Source: an uncultured Phascolarctobacterium sp.
GTDB taxonomy: Bacteria > Bacillota > Negativicutes > Acidaminococcales > Acidaminococcaceae
Length of the DNA: 64,000 bases
Assembly: GCF_900753045.1 (NCBI RefSeq)
Contig: NZ_CAADXO010000017.1
Span: forward strand, 10,236-74,235
Direction of reading: 5' to 3'
Below the pieces are notes generated by a model. That model did no database searches. It worked only from the letters and a program-made list of their open reading frames with translations, and had not been told where the DNA came from. Position numbers and translations under genes: made by a program. The number at the start of each line of letters is the position of its first letter. Position 1 is the first letter of the stretch. Positions 1-7,576 of this stretch are shown piece after piece.

Positions 1-628
1 CCACAATAGCACCGGTCGGGCAGACATCAGCACACTGTCCGCAGTAGGTGCAGGCACTGTTGAGCAGGTCATGCTCAAAGGCTGTGGAAACCATGGTATT
101 GAAGCCACGGCCGGCAAAGCTGTAAACGCTCATGCCCTGCACATCACGGCAGACACGGATACAACGGCCGCAGAGAATGCATTTTTCCTGATCGCGTACC
201 AGTGACGGATTGCTGTTATCAATAGTACGCGCTCTTGTTTCGCCACCCTCGAAGCGCAGCTTACGCACGCCCAGATCAGCGGCAATTTTCTGCAGCTCGC
301 AGTCGCCGTTCTTCTGGCAGCACAGGCAATCCTTCGGGTGATTGGTCAAAAGCAGCTCCAGCACTGTTTTGCGTGCTTCACGTACCTTGGAGGTATTAGT
401 TTTTACTACCATACCCTCGCTTACAGGGTATACGCAGGAAGCAACCAGAGTGCGTGCACCGCTGGCCTCTACCATACACAGGCGGCAGGCACCCTCCGGA
501 CGCAGGTCCGGATGATAGCACAGTGTAGGAATATAAATACCTGCGCTGCGTGCAGCCTCCAGGACACTGGAGCCTGCGGGGGCCTGAATCTGTTTTCCAT
601 CAATTGTCAAATTAACCATCTGCATCAT
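1..628 (-). CDS. hydA: NADH-dependent [FeFe] hydrogenase subunit HydA, N-terminal part (cut by window edge)
   Basis: Only the first ~209 codons are in the window; translation runs leftward from ATG at 628, with AGGAGGGG six bases upstream. The N-terminus has a NuoG-type [2Fe-2S] domain (CYHPDLRPEGACRLC), then the His-Cys3 [4Fe-4S] motif (HPKDCLCCQKNGDC), then a ferredoxin-like pair (CILCGRCIRVC and CTYCGQCADVCP). The H-cluster domain would lie beyond the edge, so hydrogenase rather than formate dehydrogenase or NuoG is inferred from the neighbours: NuoF-like HydB is 11 bp upstream and NuoE-like HydC is in the same operon. In the bifurcating HydABC family this subunit evolves H2 using electrons from NADH and reduced ferredoxin in the cytoplasm. 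Confidence 0.85.
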   Translation of the reverse strand, partial: MMQMVNLTIDGKQIQAPAGSSVLEAARSAGIYIPTLCYHPDLRPEGACRLCMVEASGARTLVASCVYPVSEGMVVKTNTSKVREARKTVLELLLTNHPKDCLCCQKNGDCELQKIAADLGVRKLRFEGGETRARTIDNSNPSLVRDQEKCILCGRCIRVCRDVQGMSVYSFAGRGFNTMVSTAFEHDLLNSACTYCGQCADVCPTGAIV

Positions 629-639
629 CAGTCCCCTCC

Positions 640-2430
640 TTATGCCTTGCTGATTGCCTTAAACGGGCACGCTGTCATGCAGGCACCGCATTTAATGCAT
701 TTGTTCTGGTCAATAACATGTTTTGCTTTCGGCGAACCGCTGATAGCCTGTACCGGGCACTGACGTGCGCACAGACCGCAGCCGCGGCAGGCATCGCTGA
801 TTTCGTAATGCAGCATCTTTTCGCAGACGCCTGCAGGACAGCGCTTCTCTTTGATATGCGCTTCGTATTCATCTCTGAAATATTTCAGGGTGCTCAAAAC
901 AGGGTTGGGAGCGGTTTGTCCCAAGCCGCAAAGAGCTGTTTCCTTGATATTCTTTGCAAGGTTTTCCAGCAGCTCGATATCGCCCTCGCGTCCCTGTCCC
1001 TCCGTAATACGGGTAAGGATTTCCAGCATACGCTTCGTGCCTTCGCGGCAGGGAGTACATTTGCCGCAGGATTCCGATTGCGTAAAGTTCAGGAAAAACT
1101 TGGCAACGTCGACCATACAGGTATCCTCATCCATAACAACCAGACCGCCGCTGCCCATCATAGCACCGGCAGCAATCAGGGAATCGTAATCAACAGGCAA
1201 ATCCAGCATGCTTTCGGGCAGACAGCCGCCGGACGGACCGCCGATCTGTACAGCCTTAAACTTTTTGCCGTTGGTAATACCGCCGCCGATATCATAGATA
1301 ATTTCGCGCATGGTAATGCCCATCGGCACCTCTGCCAGACCGGTATTATTGATTTTGCCGGTCAAAGCGAAAACCTTGGTGCCTTTGGATTTTTCGGTAC
1401 CAAGCTGGCAGTACCAGTCTGCGCCGTTAACGATAATCTGCGCAACATTGGCAAAGGTTTCTACGTTGTTGATATTCGTCGGCTTGCCCCACAGGCCGCT
1501 GACCGCAGGGAAAGGCGGACGTGGGCGCGGCATGCCGCGTTTGCCTTCGATAGAAGCCATCAGAGCGGTTTCCTCGCCGCAGACGAAGGCACCGGCTCCC
1601 TCTTTGATATGAATAGTAAAGCTGAAATCGCTTTCAAAAATATGCTCGCCTAACAGGCCCATTTCTTCGGACTGAGCAATAGCGGTACGCAGGCGTTTGA
1701 TAGCCAGCGGATATTCCGCACGTACATAGATATAGCCTTCATCCGCACCCATAGCATAACCGCAGACAGCCATGCCTTCCAATACACGGTGCGGGTCACC
1801 CTCCAGAACGCTGCGGTCCATAAATGCGCCCGGGTCGCCCTCGTCAGCATTACAGATAACATACTTTTTATCGCTCTCGGAGTTTTTGGCAAACTGCCAT
1901 TTCATACCGGTCGGGAAGCCGCCGCCGCCACGACCGCGCAGGCCGGATTTTTTTACCTCGTCCACAACCTCCTGCGGAGTCATCTGCGTAACAGCCTTAG
2001 CCAATGCCTCATAACCGCCTACGGCGATATATTCTTCAATAGCTTCTGGGTTAATTGCGCCGCAGTTAGCCAGTACCAGGCGATGCTGCTTTTTGTAGAA
2101 GCCGATTTCAGAATAACGCGGAACCTGCTCCTGATTGATGGGTTCACGATAAAGCAGACGCTGTACGATACGTCCTTTATATAAATGTTCTTCAACGATG
2201 GTTTTAACGTCCTCCGGCTTTACACCGCAATAGAAGGTGCCTTCCGGATAAACAATAACCAGCGGTCCGTGCTCGCAGAATCCATGGCAGCCTGTTTCGA
2301 CAACCATCACCTCATCCTGCAGGCCGAACTTTTGCAGCTCTCTGGCAAAAGTCAGCTGGATTTCCTTCGAGCCGTTAGCCTTACAGCCCGTACCGCCACA
2401 CACTAAAACGTGAGCTCTTATATGCTGCAT
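640..2430 (-). CDS. hydB: NADH-binding subunit HydB (NuoF-like) of the bifurcating hydrogenase
   Basis: 596 residues, the usual length for HydB. Order of domains: an N-terminal thioredoxin-like [2Fe-2S] domain (CGGTGCKANGS near 11-21, ETGCHGFCEHGP near 46-57), the NuoF FMN/NADH fold with the glycine-rich GRGGGGFPTGMKW near 167, an SLBB segment, the NuoF [4Fe-4S] motif ESCGKCTPCREGT, and a C-terminal 2x[4Fe-4S] ferredoxin (CRGCGLCARQCP, CIKCGACMTACP). This is the flavin-bearing subunit that takes electrons from NADH and, in characterised HydABC enzymes, links them with ferredoxin. Cytoplasmic. It lies between the small [2Fe-2S] protein gene and hydA. Confidence 0.93.
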   Translation of the reverse strand: MQHIRAHVLVCGGTGCKANGSKEIQLTFARELQKFGLQDEVMVVETGCHGFCEHGPLVIVYPEGTFYCGVKPEDVKTIVEEHLYKGRIVQRLLYREPINQEQVPRYSEIGFYKKQHRLVLANCGAINPEAIEEYIAVGGYEALAKAVTQMTPQEVVDEVKKSGLRGRGGGGFPTGMKWQFAKNSESDKKYVICNADEGDPGAFMDRSVLEGDPHRVLEGMAVCGYAMGADEGYIYVRAEYPLAIKRLRTAIAQSEEMGLLGEHIFESDFSFTIHIKEGAGAFVCGEETALMASIEGKRGMPRPRPPFPAVSGLWGKPTNINNVETFANVAQIIVNGADWYCQLGTEKSKGTKVFALTGKINNTGLAEVPMGITMREIIYDIGGGITNGKKFKAVQIGGPSGGCLPESMLDLPVDYDSLIAAGAMMGSGGLVVMDEDTCMVDVAKFFLNFTQSESCGKCTPCREGTKRMLEILTRITEGQGREGDIELLENLAKNIKETALCGLGQTAPNPVLSTLKYFRDEYEAHIKEKRCPAGVCEKMLHYEISDACRGCGLCARQCPVQAISGSPKAKHVIDQNKCIKCGACMTACPFKAISKA

Positions 2431-2508
2431 AATATTTTTCCTCCACCTGTTTTGTTTACAAGCTACGATACATCAGCTTCTCCAACAACTGTGTACCCTG
2501 CCTGCGGC

Positions 2509-2877
2509 TTATTCCTGATCCAGCCTGCCTACGACAAGCTCTTCCACAATATGACCGTTTACCACATGCTCTGCGATAATTTTGGGAACATCCTCCGGGG
2601 TTACCTTGCCATAAGTAATACGCGCTTCACCCGGACGCACTACGTCAACGAGCACCTCTTTTTCGCACATACCGATGCAGCCTGTCTGCTGTACCTGTAC
2701 ATCAAATAAATGACGCTTGTTCAGCTCCTGCAGGATAGCGCTCATAACCTCGCGCGCACCGGCAGCAATACCGCAGGTACCCATACCTACAATAATTTTA
2801 GTTCCGGAACTCTGACGCAGCTTGATATCTGCTTTCAGCTTATCTCTCAAAGCGTGTAAATCCGCTAAGCTTTTCAT
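2509..2877 (-). CDS. Thioredoxin-like [2Fe-2S] ferredoxin of the hydrogenase operon
   Basis: 122 residues from ATG at 2877, chosen because GGAGGT lies 7-8 bases upstream and the protein aligns from there; an upstream extension would run into the preceding gene. Motifs GMGTCGIAAGA and QQTGCIGMCEKEVLVDV give the four cysteines of a thioredoxin-fold [2Fe-2S] ferredoxin, the same fold as the HydB N-terminus and the NuoE C-terminus. Proteins of this type commonly accompany HydABC in clostridia and Negativicutes. The likely role is electron transfer in or to the complex; the exact partner cannot be read from sequence. Confidence 0.85.
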   Translation of the reverse strand: MKSLADLHALRDKLKADIKLRQSSGTKIIVGMGTCGIAAGAREVMSAILQELNKRHLFDVQVQQTGCIGMCEKEVLVDVVRPGEARITYGKVTPEDVPKIIAEHVVNGHIVEELVVGRLDQE

Positions 2878-2881
2878 TCGT

Positions 2882-3433
2882 TTATACCTCCTTACCCTGC
2901 ACCTGTGCCAGCTGTTCCTGCAAATAGGCTCCCAGCCAGGCATATATTTCAGGATTGGCAAAGTCACACGCTTCGCCTAATATTTCTCTGACCTCCTGCG
3001 TTCTGAACACCAGCGAGCCGTTGGCGCCGTTATAGGCAAATTCCAGCTCCAGCTGCGGCGCCCCCGCCAAAAGCACCTGCACGCTGCTCACAATATCTCC
3101 CAGCGGTGGCCGGTCAATATTATCTGCCGCAAAATATGCAGTCAGCTCAGTTCCCTTTCCGGGCGCAGACTGCAGCTCCAAGTGTCCGCCGCATTGCTGC
3201 GTAACCATATCGATAAAGGGAATACCCATGCCTACCTTTCTGGTAGTACGGCTGGTAACAAAGGGGTCGCGCACCCGCTGCAGCATCTCGCTATCCATGC
3301 CCTTGCCGTCATCGCGGACGCCGAAAACAAAGTACCCCTGTTCATTTTCGCTGACAGTCAGCCAGATGTGACGGGCACCGGCAGCCACAGAATTTTGGGC
3401 TATATCCAAGATGTGTAATGCCAGCTCCCGCAT
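2882..3433 (-). CDS. GHKL-type ATPase domain protein of the hydrogenase operon
   Basis: 183 residues. The N-terminal half is a histidine-kinase-like ATPase fold: N-box HILDIAQNSVAAGA near 7-20, G1 box VRDDGKGMD near 39-47, and a G2-like GMGIPFIDM. No phospho-acceptor histidine domain, transmembrane helix or sensor domain is present, so it is not a complete sensor kinase. It sits 4 bp from its downstream gene and 1 bp from hydC, so it is translationally coupled to the hydrogenase genes. Such proteins recur in hydABC operons; a regulatory or assembly role is inference. Confidence 0.8.
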   Translation of the reverse strand: MRELALHILDIAQNSVAAGARHIWLTVSENEQGYFVFGVRDDGKGMDSEMLQRVRDPFVTSRTTRKVGMGIPFIDMVTQQCGGHLELQSAPGKGTELTAYFAADNIDRPPLGDIVSSVQVLLAGAPQLELEFAYNGANGSLVFRTQEVREILGEACDFANPEIYAWLGAYLQEQLAQVQGKEV

Positions 3434-3434
3434 T

Positions 3435-3944
3435 TTATTTATACCTTGCCAAGATGCCTGCCAGCTTATCGGTAGTCAGGCGTCCATGCGTATCATCGTT
3501 AATCTGCATAACCGGCGCCAAACCGCAGGCACCGATGCAGGCTACGGTTTCCAGTGTAAAGCGCAGGTCATCGGTCGTATGTCCGGCCTTAATGCCCAGC
3601 TGCTTTTCCAAAGCCTGCAGAATTGTTTTGCCGCCACGCACATGGCAGGCAGTTCCCTGGCACACGCGGATAACATTGCGTCCGCGCGGATTAAGATGGA
3701 ACAATGAATAAAAGGTTACTACGCCGTAAATTTCGGAAATCGGCGTACCTGTTTTATCGGCAATATACTCCAGTACATCCTTAGGCAAATAGTTGTACAG
3801 GTTCTGCACTTCCTGCAGAATAGGAATCAACGGTCCCTTGACATCTGCGTATTTTTCCAGAATGGCATCTATACGTTGCTTTTCCGGATTATCGCCGCCG
3901 CAACAGCTGCATTTACGCTCAAGACGGTTTTCACTATTGTTCAT
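3435..3944 (-). CDS. hydC: NuoE-like [2Fe-2S] subunit HydC of the bifurcating hydrogenase
   Basis: 169 residues, typical for NuoE/HydC. An N-terminal helical segment precedes a thioredoxin-like domain with the four cluster cysteines in CQGTACHVRGG and ACIGACGLAP. A Cys-rich stretch (CSCCGG, residues 12-17) near the N-terminus is extra relative to plain NuoE. It is the first gene of the hydrogenase operon, with a promoter just upstream (3987-4015). HydC forms the NADH-side module with HydB. Confidence 0.92.
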   Translation of the reverse strand: MNNSENRLERKCSCCGGDNPEKQRIDAILEKYADVKGPLIPILQEVQNLYNYLPKDVLEYIADKTGTPISEIYGVVTFYSLFHLNPRGRNVIRVCQGTACHVRGGKTILQALEKQLGIKAGHTTDDLRFTLETVACIGACGLAPVMQINDDTHGRLTTDKLAGILARYK

Positions 3945-3986
3945 ATTACCCCTCCTCTAAAGGATTTTTTGTAAACTTACTCACTC

Positions 3987-4029
3987 AGTATACCATTTTG
4001 CAGATAATTGCACAATACTATTTGTGTAA
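3987..4029 (-). promoter_or_regulatory. Promoter of the hyd operon with an overlapping inverted repeat
   Basis: On the minus strand, -35 TTGTGC (4010-4015) and -10 TATACT (3987-3992) are 17 bases apart and read into hydC. A 22-bp imperfect palindrome at 4008-4029 (half sites TTGCACAAT and TTACACAAAT) covers the -35 element, where a repressor would act. The half-site order (CACAA-N6-TTGTG) is the reverse of the Rex consensus, so the regulator is not identified. Confidence 0.6.
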
Positions 4030-4058
4030 TTTTTATTATATAGTGTACTCTATTCGCA

Positions 4059-4829
4059 TCATTCTTTACAAAAGTCTGAAAATTGTCCCGCCAGGACATT
4101 GCGCATTCCTTTGCCTGCAAGAGCCAATTTCAGCTCTGCTATCGTTAATTCCTCTACCTTTAACAGGTTTTTCGGTCCCTGCACAAAATCATAAATATTA
4201 TGTGCATCGGAATCCGTAACAAACGGCAGATAGCCTGCCAGACGCTGCAGTTTAGACTGCATCTTACGCTGCCAGCCCGCTGTAGAAATTTCGGCTGCAG
4301 CAAAGCCGAAGTCCGGCTCAATAAAACCAAGCTGTCCCAAAATGCTGTAGGAAGGACGGTCGATGTGAGCGGCAATAGTAAGGCCGCCCAAGGCTGCAAC
4401 CTGCTGCACCACCTGCGCCGCTGTCAGCGACAGCGGTGCGTGCAGCAGACGCTGCTCCTCGCGCACAAACTCGTCCTCGGCATCTACTACATACTGAGCA
4501 CCGAAACGTTCCGCATCATTCAGCATACCGTTCATATGCTCATCAACCAGCAGCTGCCAGCTCTTCAGCTGCTCCAGCGTATCAAACAGCGCCACAATAT
4601 GCGCCTCTTCGCTGCTTTCCACTTCCATACCGGGGAACACCTTCACGCCGTAGCGCTGCGCTGCCTCCAGCGCAGCCGGCACATTGGCACTGGCGTTATG
4701 GTCGGTAATAGCAACAGCGCCAATGCCATACTCGGCGGCACGCATCACAATATGATGCGGTGTCATTTCTACCTCGGCACAGGGCGAAAGCAGCGTATGT
4801 ACATGTAAATCCGCCAGAACCATCTGCAT
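4059..4829 (-). CDS. PHP-domain metal-dependent phosphoesterase
   Basis: 256 residues. PHP signatures are clear: LADLHVHTLLSPCAE (DxHxH, residues 5-19), AITDHN near 40, GMEVES near 66, AAHIDRPSY near 153, and TDSDAH near 206. The family hydrolyses phosphoester bonds using a trinuclear metal centre; the substrate here is unknown. It is the last gene of the DRTGG/RsbW/H-cluster-like operon, 4 bp after the first DRTGG gene. PHP proteins often accompany hydrogenase regulatory modules in Firmicutes, so a nucleotide-linked signalling role is possible but inferred. Confidence 0.88.
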   Translation of the reverse strand: MQMVLADLHVHTLLSPCAEVEMTPHHIVMRAAEYGIGAVAITDHNASANVPAALEAAQRYGVKVFPGMEVESSEEAHIVALFDTLEQLKSWQLLVDEHMNGMLNDAERFGAQYVVDAEDEFVREEQRLLHAPLSLTAAQVVQQVAALGGLTIAAHIDRPSYSILGQLGFIEPDFGFAAAEISTAGWQRKMQSKLQRLAGYLPFVTDSDAHNIYDFVQGPKNLLKVEELTIAELKLALAGKGMRNVLAGQFSDFCKE

Positions 4830-4832
4830 TGC

Positions 4833-5186
4833 TTAGTCCTTCTTGCCAACACCCAATTCATACAGCTTGCCGATAACCTCAAAAGCAGGCTCCTCGGTTG
4901 CCACAACAACAACATCATTCAGATTTGCCTTATGCAGCGTATCCTCCGCAACCGGACCGTCGCCTGCTACGATAACTGCCGCAAAGCCAATCAGCGAAGC
5001 AACGGCAGCAACATTCTGATGTCCCTGCATCGTTACCCAAACCATACCGGGCTGGCCCTGGCCCATAGCATTACTCAGTAAATCGGAAGCATAACCGCCT
5101 TCTACCTCTGCATATAAAGCGTCCTCGCTTACATCCTTAGTCAGAAGCTTCAAATCAAGCTTCTCAATCATCTCTTTAACCTTCAT
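4833..5186 (-). CDS. DRTGG-domain protein
   Basis: 117 residues, a single small alpha/beta domain resembling the DRTGG domain found in phosphotransacetylases and CBS proteins (VSLIGFAAVIVAGDGP-like core, VVVVATEEPAFEVIGKLYELG at the end). There are no catalytic motifs. The start overlaps the stop of the upstream iron-sulfur gene by 11 bases, indicating translational coupling. A second DRTGG protein is encoded at the head of the same operon. A ligand-binding or regulatory role in the hydrogenase system is inferred. Confidence 0.8.
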   Translation of the reverse strand: MKVKEMIEKLDLKLLTKDVSEDALYAEVEGGYASDLLSNAMGQGQPGMVWVTMQGHQNVAAVASLIGFAAVIVAGDGPVAEDTLHKANLNDVVVVATEEPAFEVIGKLYELGVGKKD

Positions 5187-6555
5187 CGTTGTCTGCCTCC
5201 GTTTTATTTATTTCTGCCGGCTCATGATAAATAGGTATCTGCTTAGCCAGCTCCAGCATGCCCTGTGACAATTTATGTACACTGGCACGCAATTTAAAAA
5301 TACAGTCTATCTCGTGCGCCTTGCCCTGCACGATATCCTCCGCCAAGCCCTGGCAGCTGGGTGCACCGCAGGCACCGCAGTCCAAACCGGGCAAGGAGCA
5401 GAGCACTTCTTCCATGCGCTCGAACTTTTTCATCGCTTCCATGATATCATCATCAAGCTGCATCATCGGACGCGCCACCAGCTTCTTGCGGTAAGCCTCC
5501 GAATGCGGGAAATCCTCCAGCACCATCGTACGCGCCATCGCCTCACGCCTGTCCGCCGGCTCCTGCTCCCGCAGGCTTGCGATACGCCTGCGCAGATTGC
5601 ATTCGGCCACGAACTTGTTTTCTGCTGCCAAAAGGCCGCCAAGACAGCCACCTTTGCAGGCACTGCATTCCACATAATCAAGCTGCGGCATTTTATTCAT
5701 GGAAACCTGCTCCAGCAGGTCATACACATTATCAATACCGTGAATTGCCAAACCGTTGGTAATACCGGCGCTTTCAATTTCGCCGCCGTAGGTTCCCCAG
5801 GCCATGCCGTAGGAGGAACCGGTGCGCACATTCAGCTCATGCGTGCCGCCAAGATTCTTCAGCAGCAGGCCGTAAATCTCCGACAGACTGAAGCTGCCGG
5901 TAAGCTCCGTATGATGCACATCTACCGACTGACGGATATTGGTTTCCTTGGACGGACAGGGCGAAATAAACCATACGCCTATCAGTTCCTTCGGCAGCTG
6001 CTTGCGCGCCGCTGCTTCACGCTTCACGTAAATTGCGGCAGCCTCCACCGGCGGCAGCACAGGCACTACCTGCTTAATCAGCTCGGGAAACTTTACCTGA
6101 ATCAGACGCATAACTGCGGGGCAGGTAGATGAAATCAACGGCTTGCGTCCGTTGCTGTTCTTCTTTACATATTCTTCTATTTCCAGGGCGATATACTCCG
6201 AAGCCAATGAAACATCAAAAATTTCATCAAAGCCTATATTATGCAACCCCTGCCAAATGCTTTCCAGCGGAATATTATCCGGGAACTGCGCATACAGTGA
6301 AGGCGCAGGCAGCACAATATTATAAGCATAATCGGCCAAGCCCTCCAGCGTGTCGGTTTTTACGTTGAAGGCATGATAGGGACAACCTGCAGCGCAGGCA
6401 CCGCAGTCAATACAGCGGTCTCCCAAAATCTCCGCCTTGCCGTTGCGCACGCGAATGGCCTCTGTCGGACACAGCTTGACGCAGGATACGCAGCCCTGAC
6501 ATTTATTCCGCTGCAATTCCACCGAATGGAAATATGTTGTTGGTTGAGGAGCCAT
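5176..6555 (-). CDS. [FeFe]-hydrogenase-like iron-sulfur protein, probably sensory (group C/D type)
   Basis: 459 residues. Two ferredoxin [4Fe-4S] motifs (C19-C29 and C48-C58) precede a hydrogenase large-subunit-like domain, then an RnfB-like Fe-S motif (CSLPGLDCGACGAPSC). The four H-cluster cysteine positions appear kept: C145 in SSTCPAV, C200 in SPCPSKET, and C300 and C304 in ECSACKGGC. The proton-relay cysteine that precedes the first ligand in catalytic enzymes (TSCCP) is Thr144, and the last motif ends LGGLLAA instead of the usual GGGQP. This fits non-catalytic or sensory hydrogenase homologues rather than an H2-producing enzyme. No PAS domain is present. Genes for an RsbW-like ATPase and two DRTGG proteins flank it. 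Confidence 0.82.
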   Translation of the reverse strand: MAPQPTTYFHSVELQRNKCQGCVSCVKLCPTEAIRVRNGKAEILGDRCIDCGACAAGCPYHAFNVKTDTLEGLADYAYNIVLPAPSLYAQFPDNIPLESIWQGLHNIGFDEIFDVSLASEYIALEIEEYVKKNSNGRKPLISSTCPAVMRLIQVKFPELIKQVVPVLPPVEAAAIYVKREAAARKQLPKELIGVWFISPCPSKETNIRQSVDVHHTELTGSFSLSEIYGLLLKNLGGTHELNVRTGSSYGMAWGTYGGEIESAGITNGLAIHGIDNVYDLLEQVSMNKMPQLDYVECSACKGGCLGGLLAAENKFVAECNLRRRIASLREQEPADRREAMARTMVLEDFPHSEAYRKKLVARPMMQLDDDIMEAMKKFERMEEVLCSLPGLDCGACGAPSCQGLAEDIVQGKAHEIDCIFKLRASVHKLSQGMLELAKQIPIYHEPAEINKTEADNDEG

Positions 6556-6583
6556 TGCGTATCACCTCGTTTCCTAAAATCTC

Positions 6584-7027
6584 TTATAAATCCTCGCTCT
6601 GGTGCTTGAACTGCATCGTGATGCAGGTTCCTTCACCCACCTTGGACTGAATATCAAACTTGTCGGAGCACTTTACCATATTAGGCAGACCCATACCGGC
6701 GCCAAAGCCCATCTGACGCACATAATCAGGCGCAGTAGACCAGCCCTCCTGCAAGGCCTTGTTGATATCAGGGATGCCGGGGCCGTGGTCAGTTACCGTA
6801 ATCACCGTAGCATCCGGGAAAACCTCAGCCGCTACATTACCGCCGCCGGCGTGAATGATAACGTTCATTTCCGCTTCATAGGTGCCGATAGCAATACGGC
6901 GAACAATATCTGCCGGAATGCCCAGGCGCTGCAGCATCTTTTTTATTTTAGAAGAGGCTTCGCCTGCGCGCTCAAAATCTCCGCCAACGCAGTCAAAGGC
7001 TAATTTTACTGATTTACTGTCTGTCAT
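6584..7027 (-). CDS. RsbW-like anti-sigma-factor-type ATPase
   Basis: 147 residues forming one HATPase_c domain: N-box YEAEMNVIIHA near 50-60, G1 VTDHGPGIPD near 78-87, G2 GFGAGMGLPNM near 107-117, and GTCITMQF at the end. No kinase dimerisation domain is present. In Bacillus the family phosphorylates an anti-anti-sigma factor; no STAS partner is encoded nearby, but DRTGG proteins flank it. Here it probably serves the hydrogenase-linked regulatory module. Confidence 0.87.
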   Translation of the reverse strand: MTDSKSVKLAFDCVGGDFERAGEASSKIKKMLQRLGIPADIVRRIAIGTYEAEMNVIIHAGGGNVAAEVFPDATVITVTDHGPGIPDINKALQEGWSTAPDYVRQMGFGAGMGLPNMVKCSDKFDIQSKVGEGTCITMQFKHQSEDL

Positions 7028-7033
7028 TTTCCA

Positions 7034-7393
7034 TTACTCCTTTTTGCTGCAGCCACGGATACCTGCTCCGTAAAGAATGCCGCAGGCTTCAAATAAGGTA
7101 TAATCGGTAGCCAGAACCGGCAGATTGTTTTCTGCCGCCGCTGCCAAAATATCAGCATCAGGCACCTTTCCACGCACAAATACCAGCGCGCTCAGCTCCG
7201 TCATATCGGCGGTGCGCACTACCTGCATATTGGTCAGTCCTGTGCACAGCAAGGTGTTGCGTTTGGTAAAGGCCAGAACATCGCTCATCATGTCACTGCC
7301 GCAGCAGGACTCAATTTGGCGGTGCATCAGCTCACTGCCGGTCAGAACCCTGGCCTGCAGCAGCTTTTGTACATTAAACAAATCCATACACAT
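7034..7393 (-). CDS. DRTGG-domain protein, first gene of the hydrogenase-linked regulatory operon
   Basis: 119 residues if started at the ATG at 7393, which has GGAGG eight bases upstream; an in-frame ATG at 7408 would overlap that ribosome-binding site. The sequence has the DRTGG-like pattern: VLTGSELMHRQIESCCGSDMM... then TDYTLFEACGILYGAGI. It differs clearly from the second DRTGG protein at 4833-5186. It begins an operon that runs to the PHP gene at 4059. Confidence 0.75.
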   Translation of the reverse strand: MCMDLFNVQKLLQARVLTGSELMHRQIESCCGSDMMSDVLAFTKRNTLLCTGLTNMQVVRTADMTELSALVFVRGKVPDADILAAAAENNLPVLATDYTLFEACGILYGAGIRGCSKKE

Positions 7394-7465
7394 AGCCCCT
7401 TCCTCCATTTATTACAGCTTTTATCTAAGCAAAATATCTGTTTTTTGCCAGACTTGATTACATTT

Positions 7466-7494
7466 ATTGTACACTTTAATAAGCAAGATGTAAA
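7466..7494 (-). promoter_or_regulatory. Promoter for the DRTGG-RsbW-H-cluster-PHP operon
   Basis: Minus-strand TTTACA (7489-7494), a 17-base spacer, and TACAAT (7466-7471), about 75 bases before the first start codon. Confidence 0.5.
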
Positions 7495-7517
7495 TAAATA
7501 GTATAGCATAACTATGT

Positions 7518-7551
7518 AAAAAAGAAGACCGGCCCACAGGACCGGCCTTCA
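7518..7551 (-). terminator. Rho-independent terminator after metY
   Basis: GC-rich hairpin built on GGCCGGTCC/GGCCGGTC followed by TTCTTTTTT on the minus strand, 26 bp after the metY stop codon. Confidence 0.85.
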
Positions 7552-7576
7552 AACTTTATTATAATAATGACACGCT

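Noticed and set aside
4008..4029. Rex binding site upstream of hydC
   Set aside because: The half-sites are in the opposite order to the Rex consensus, so only an unassigned palindrome is reported.
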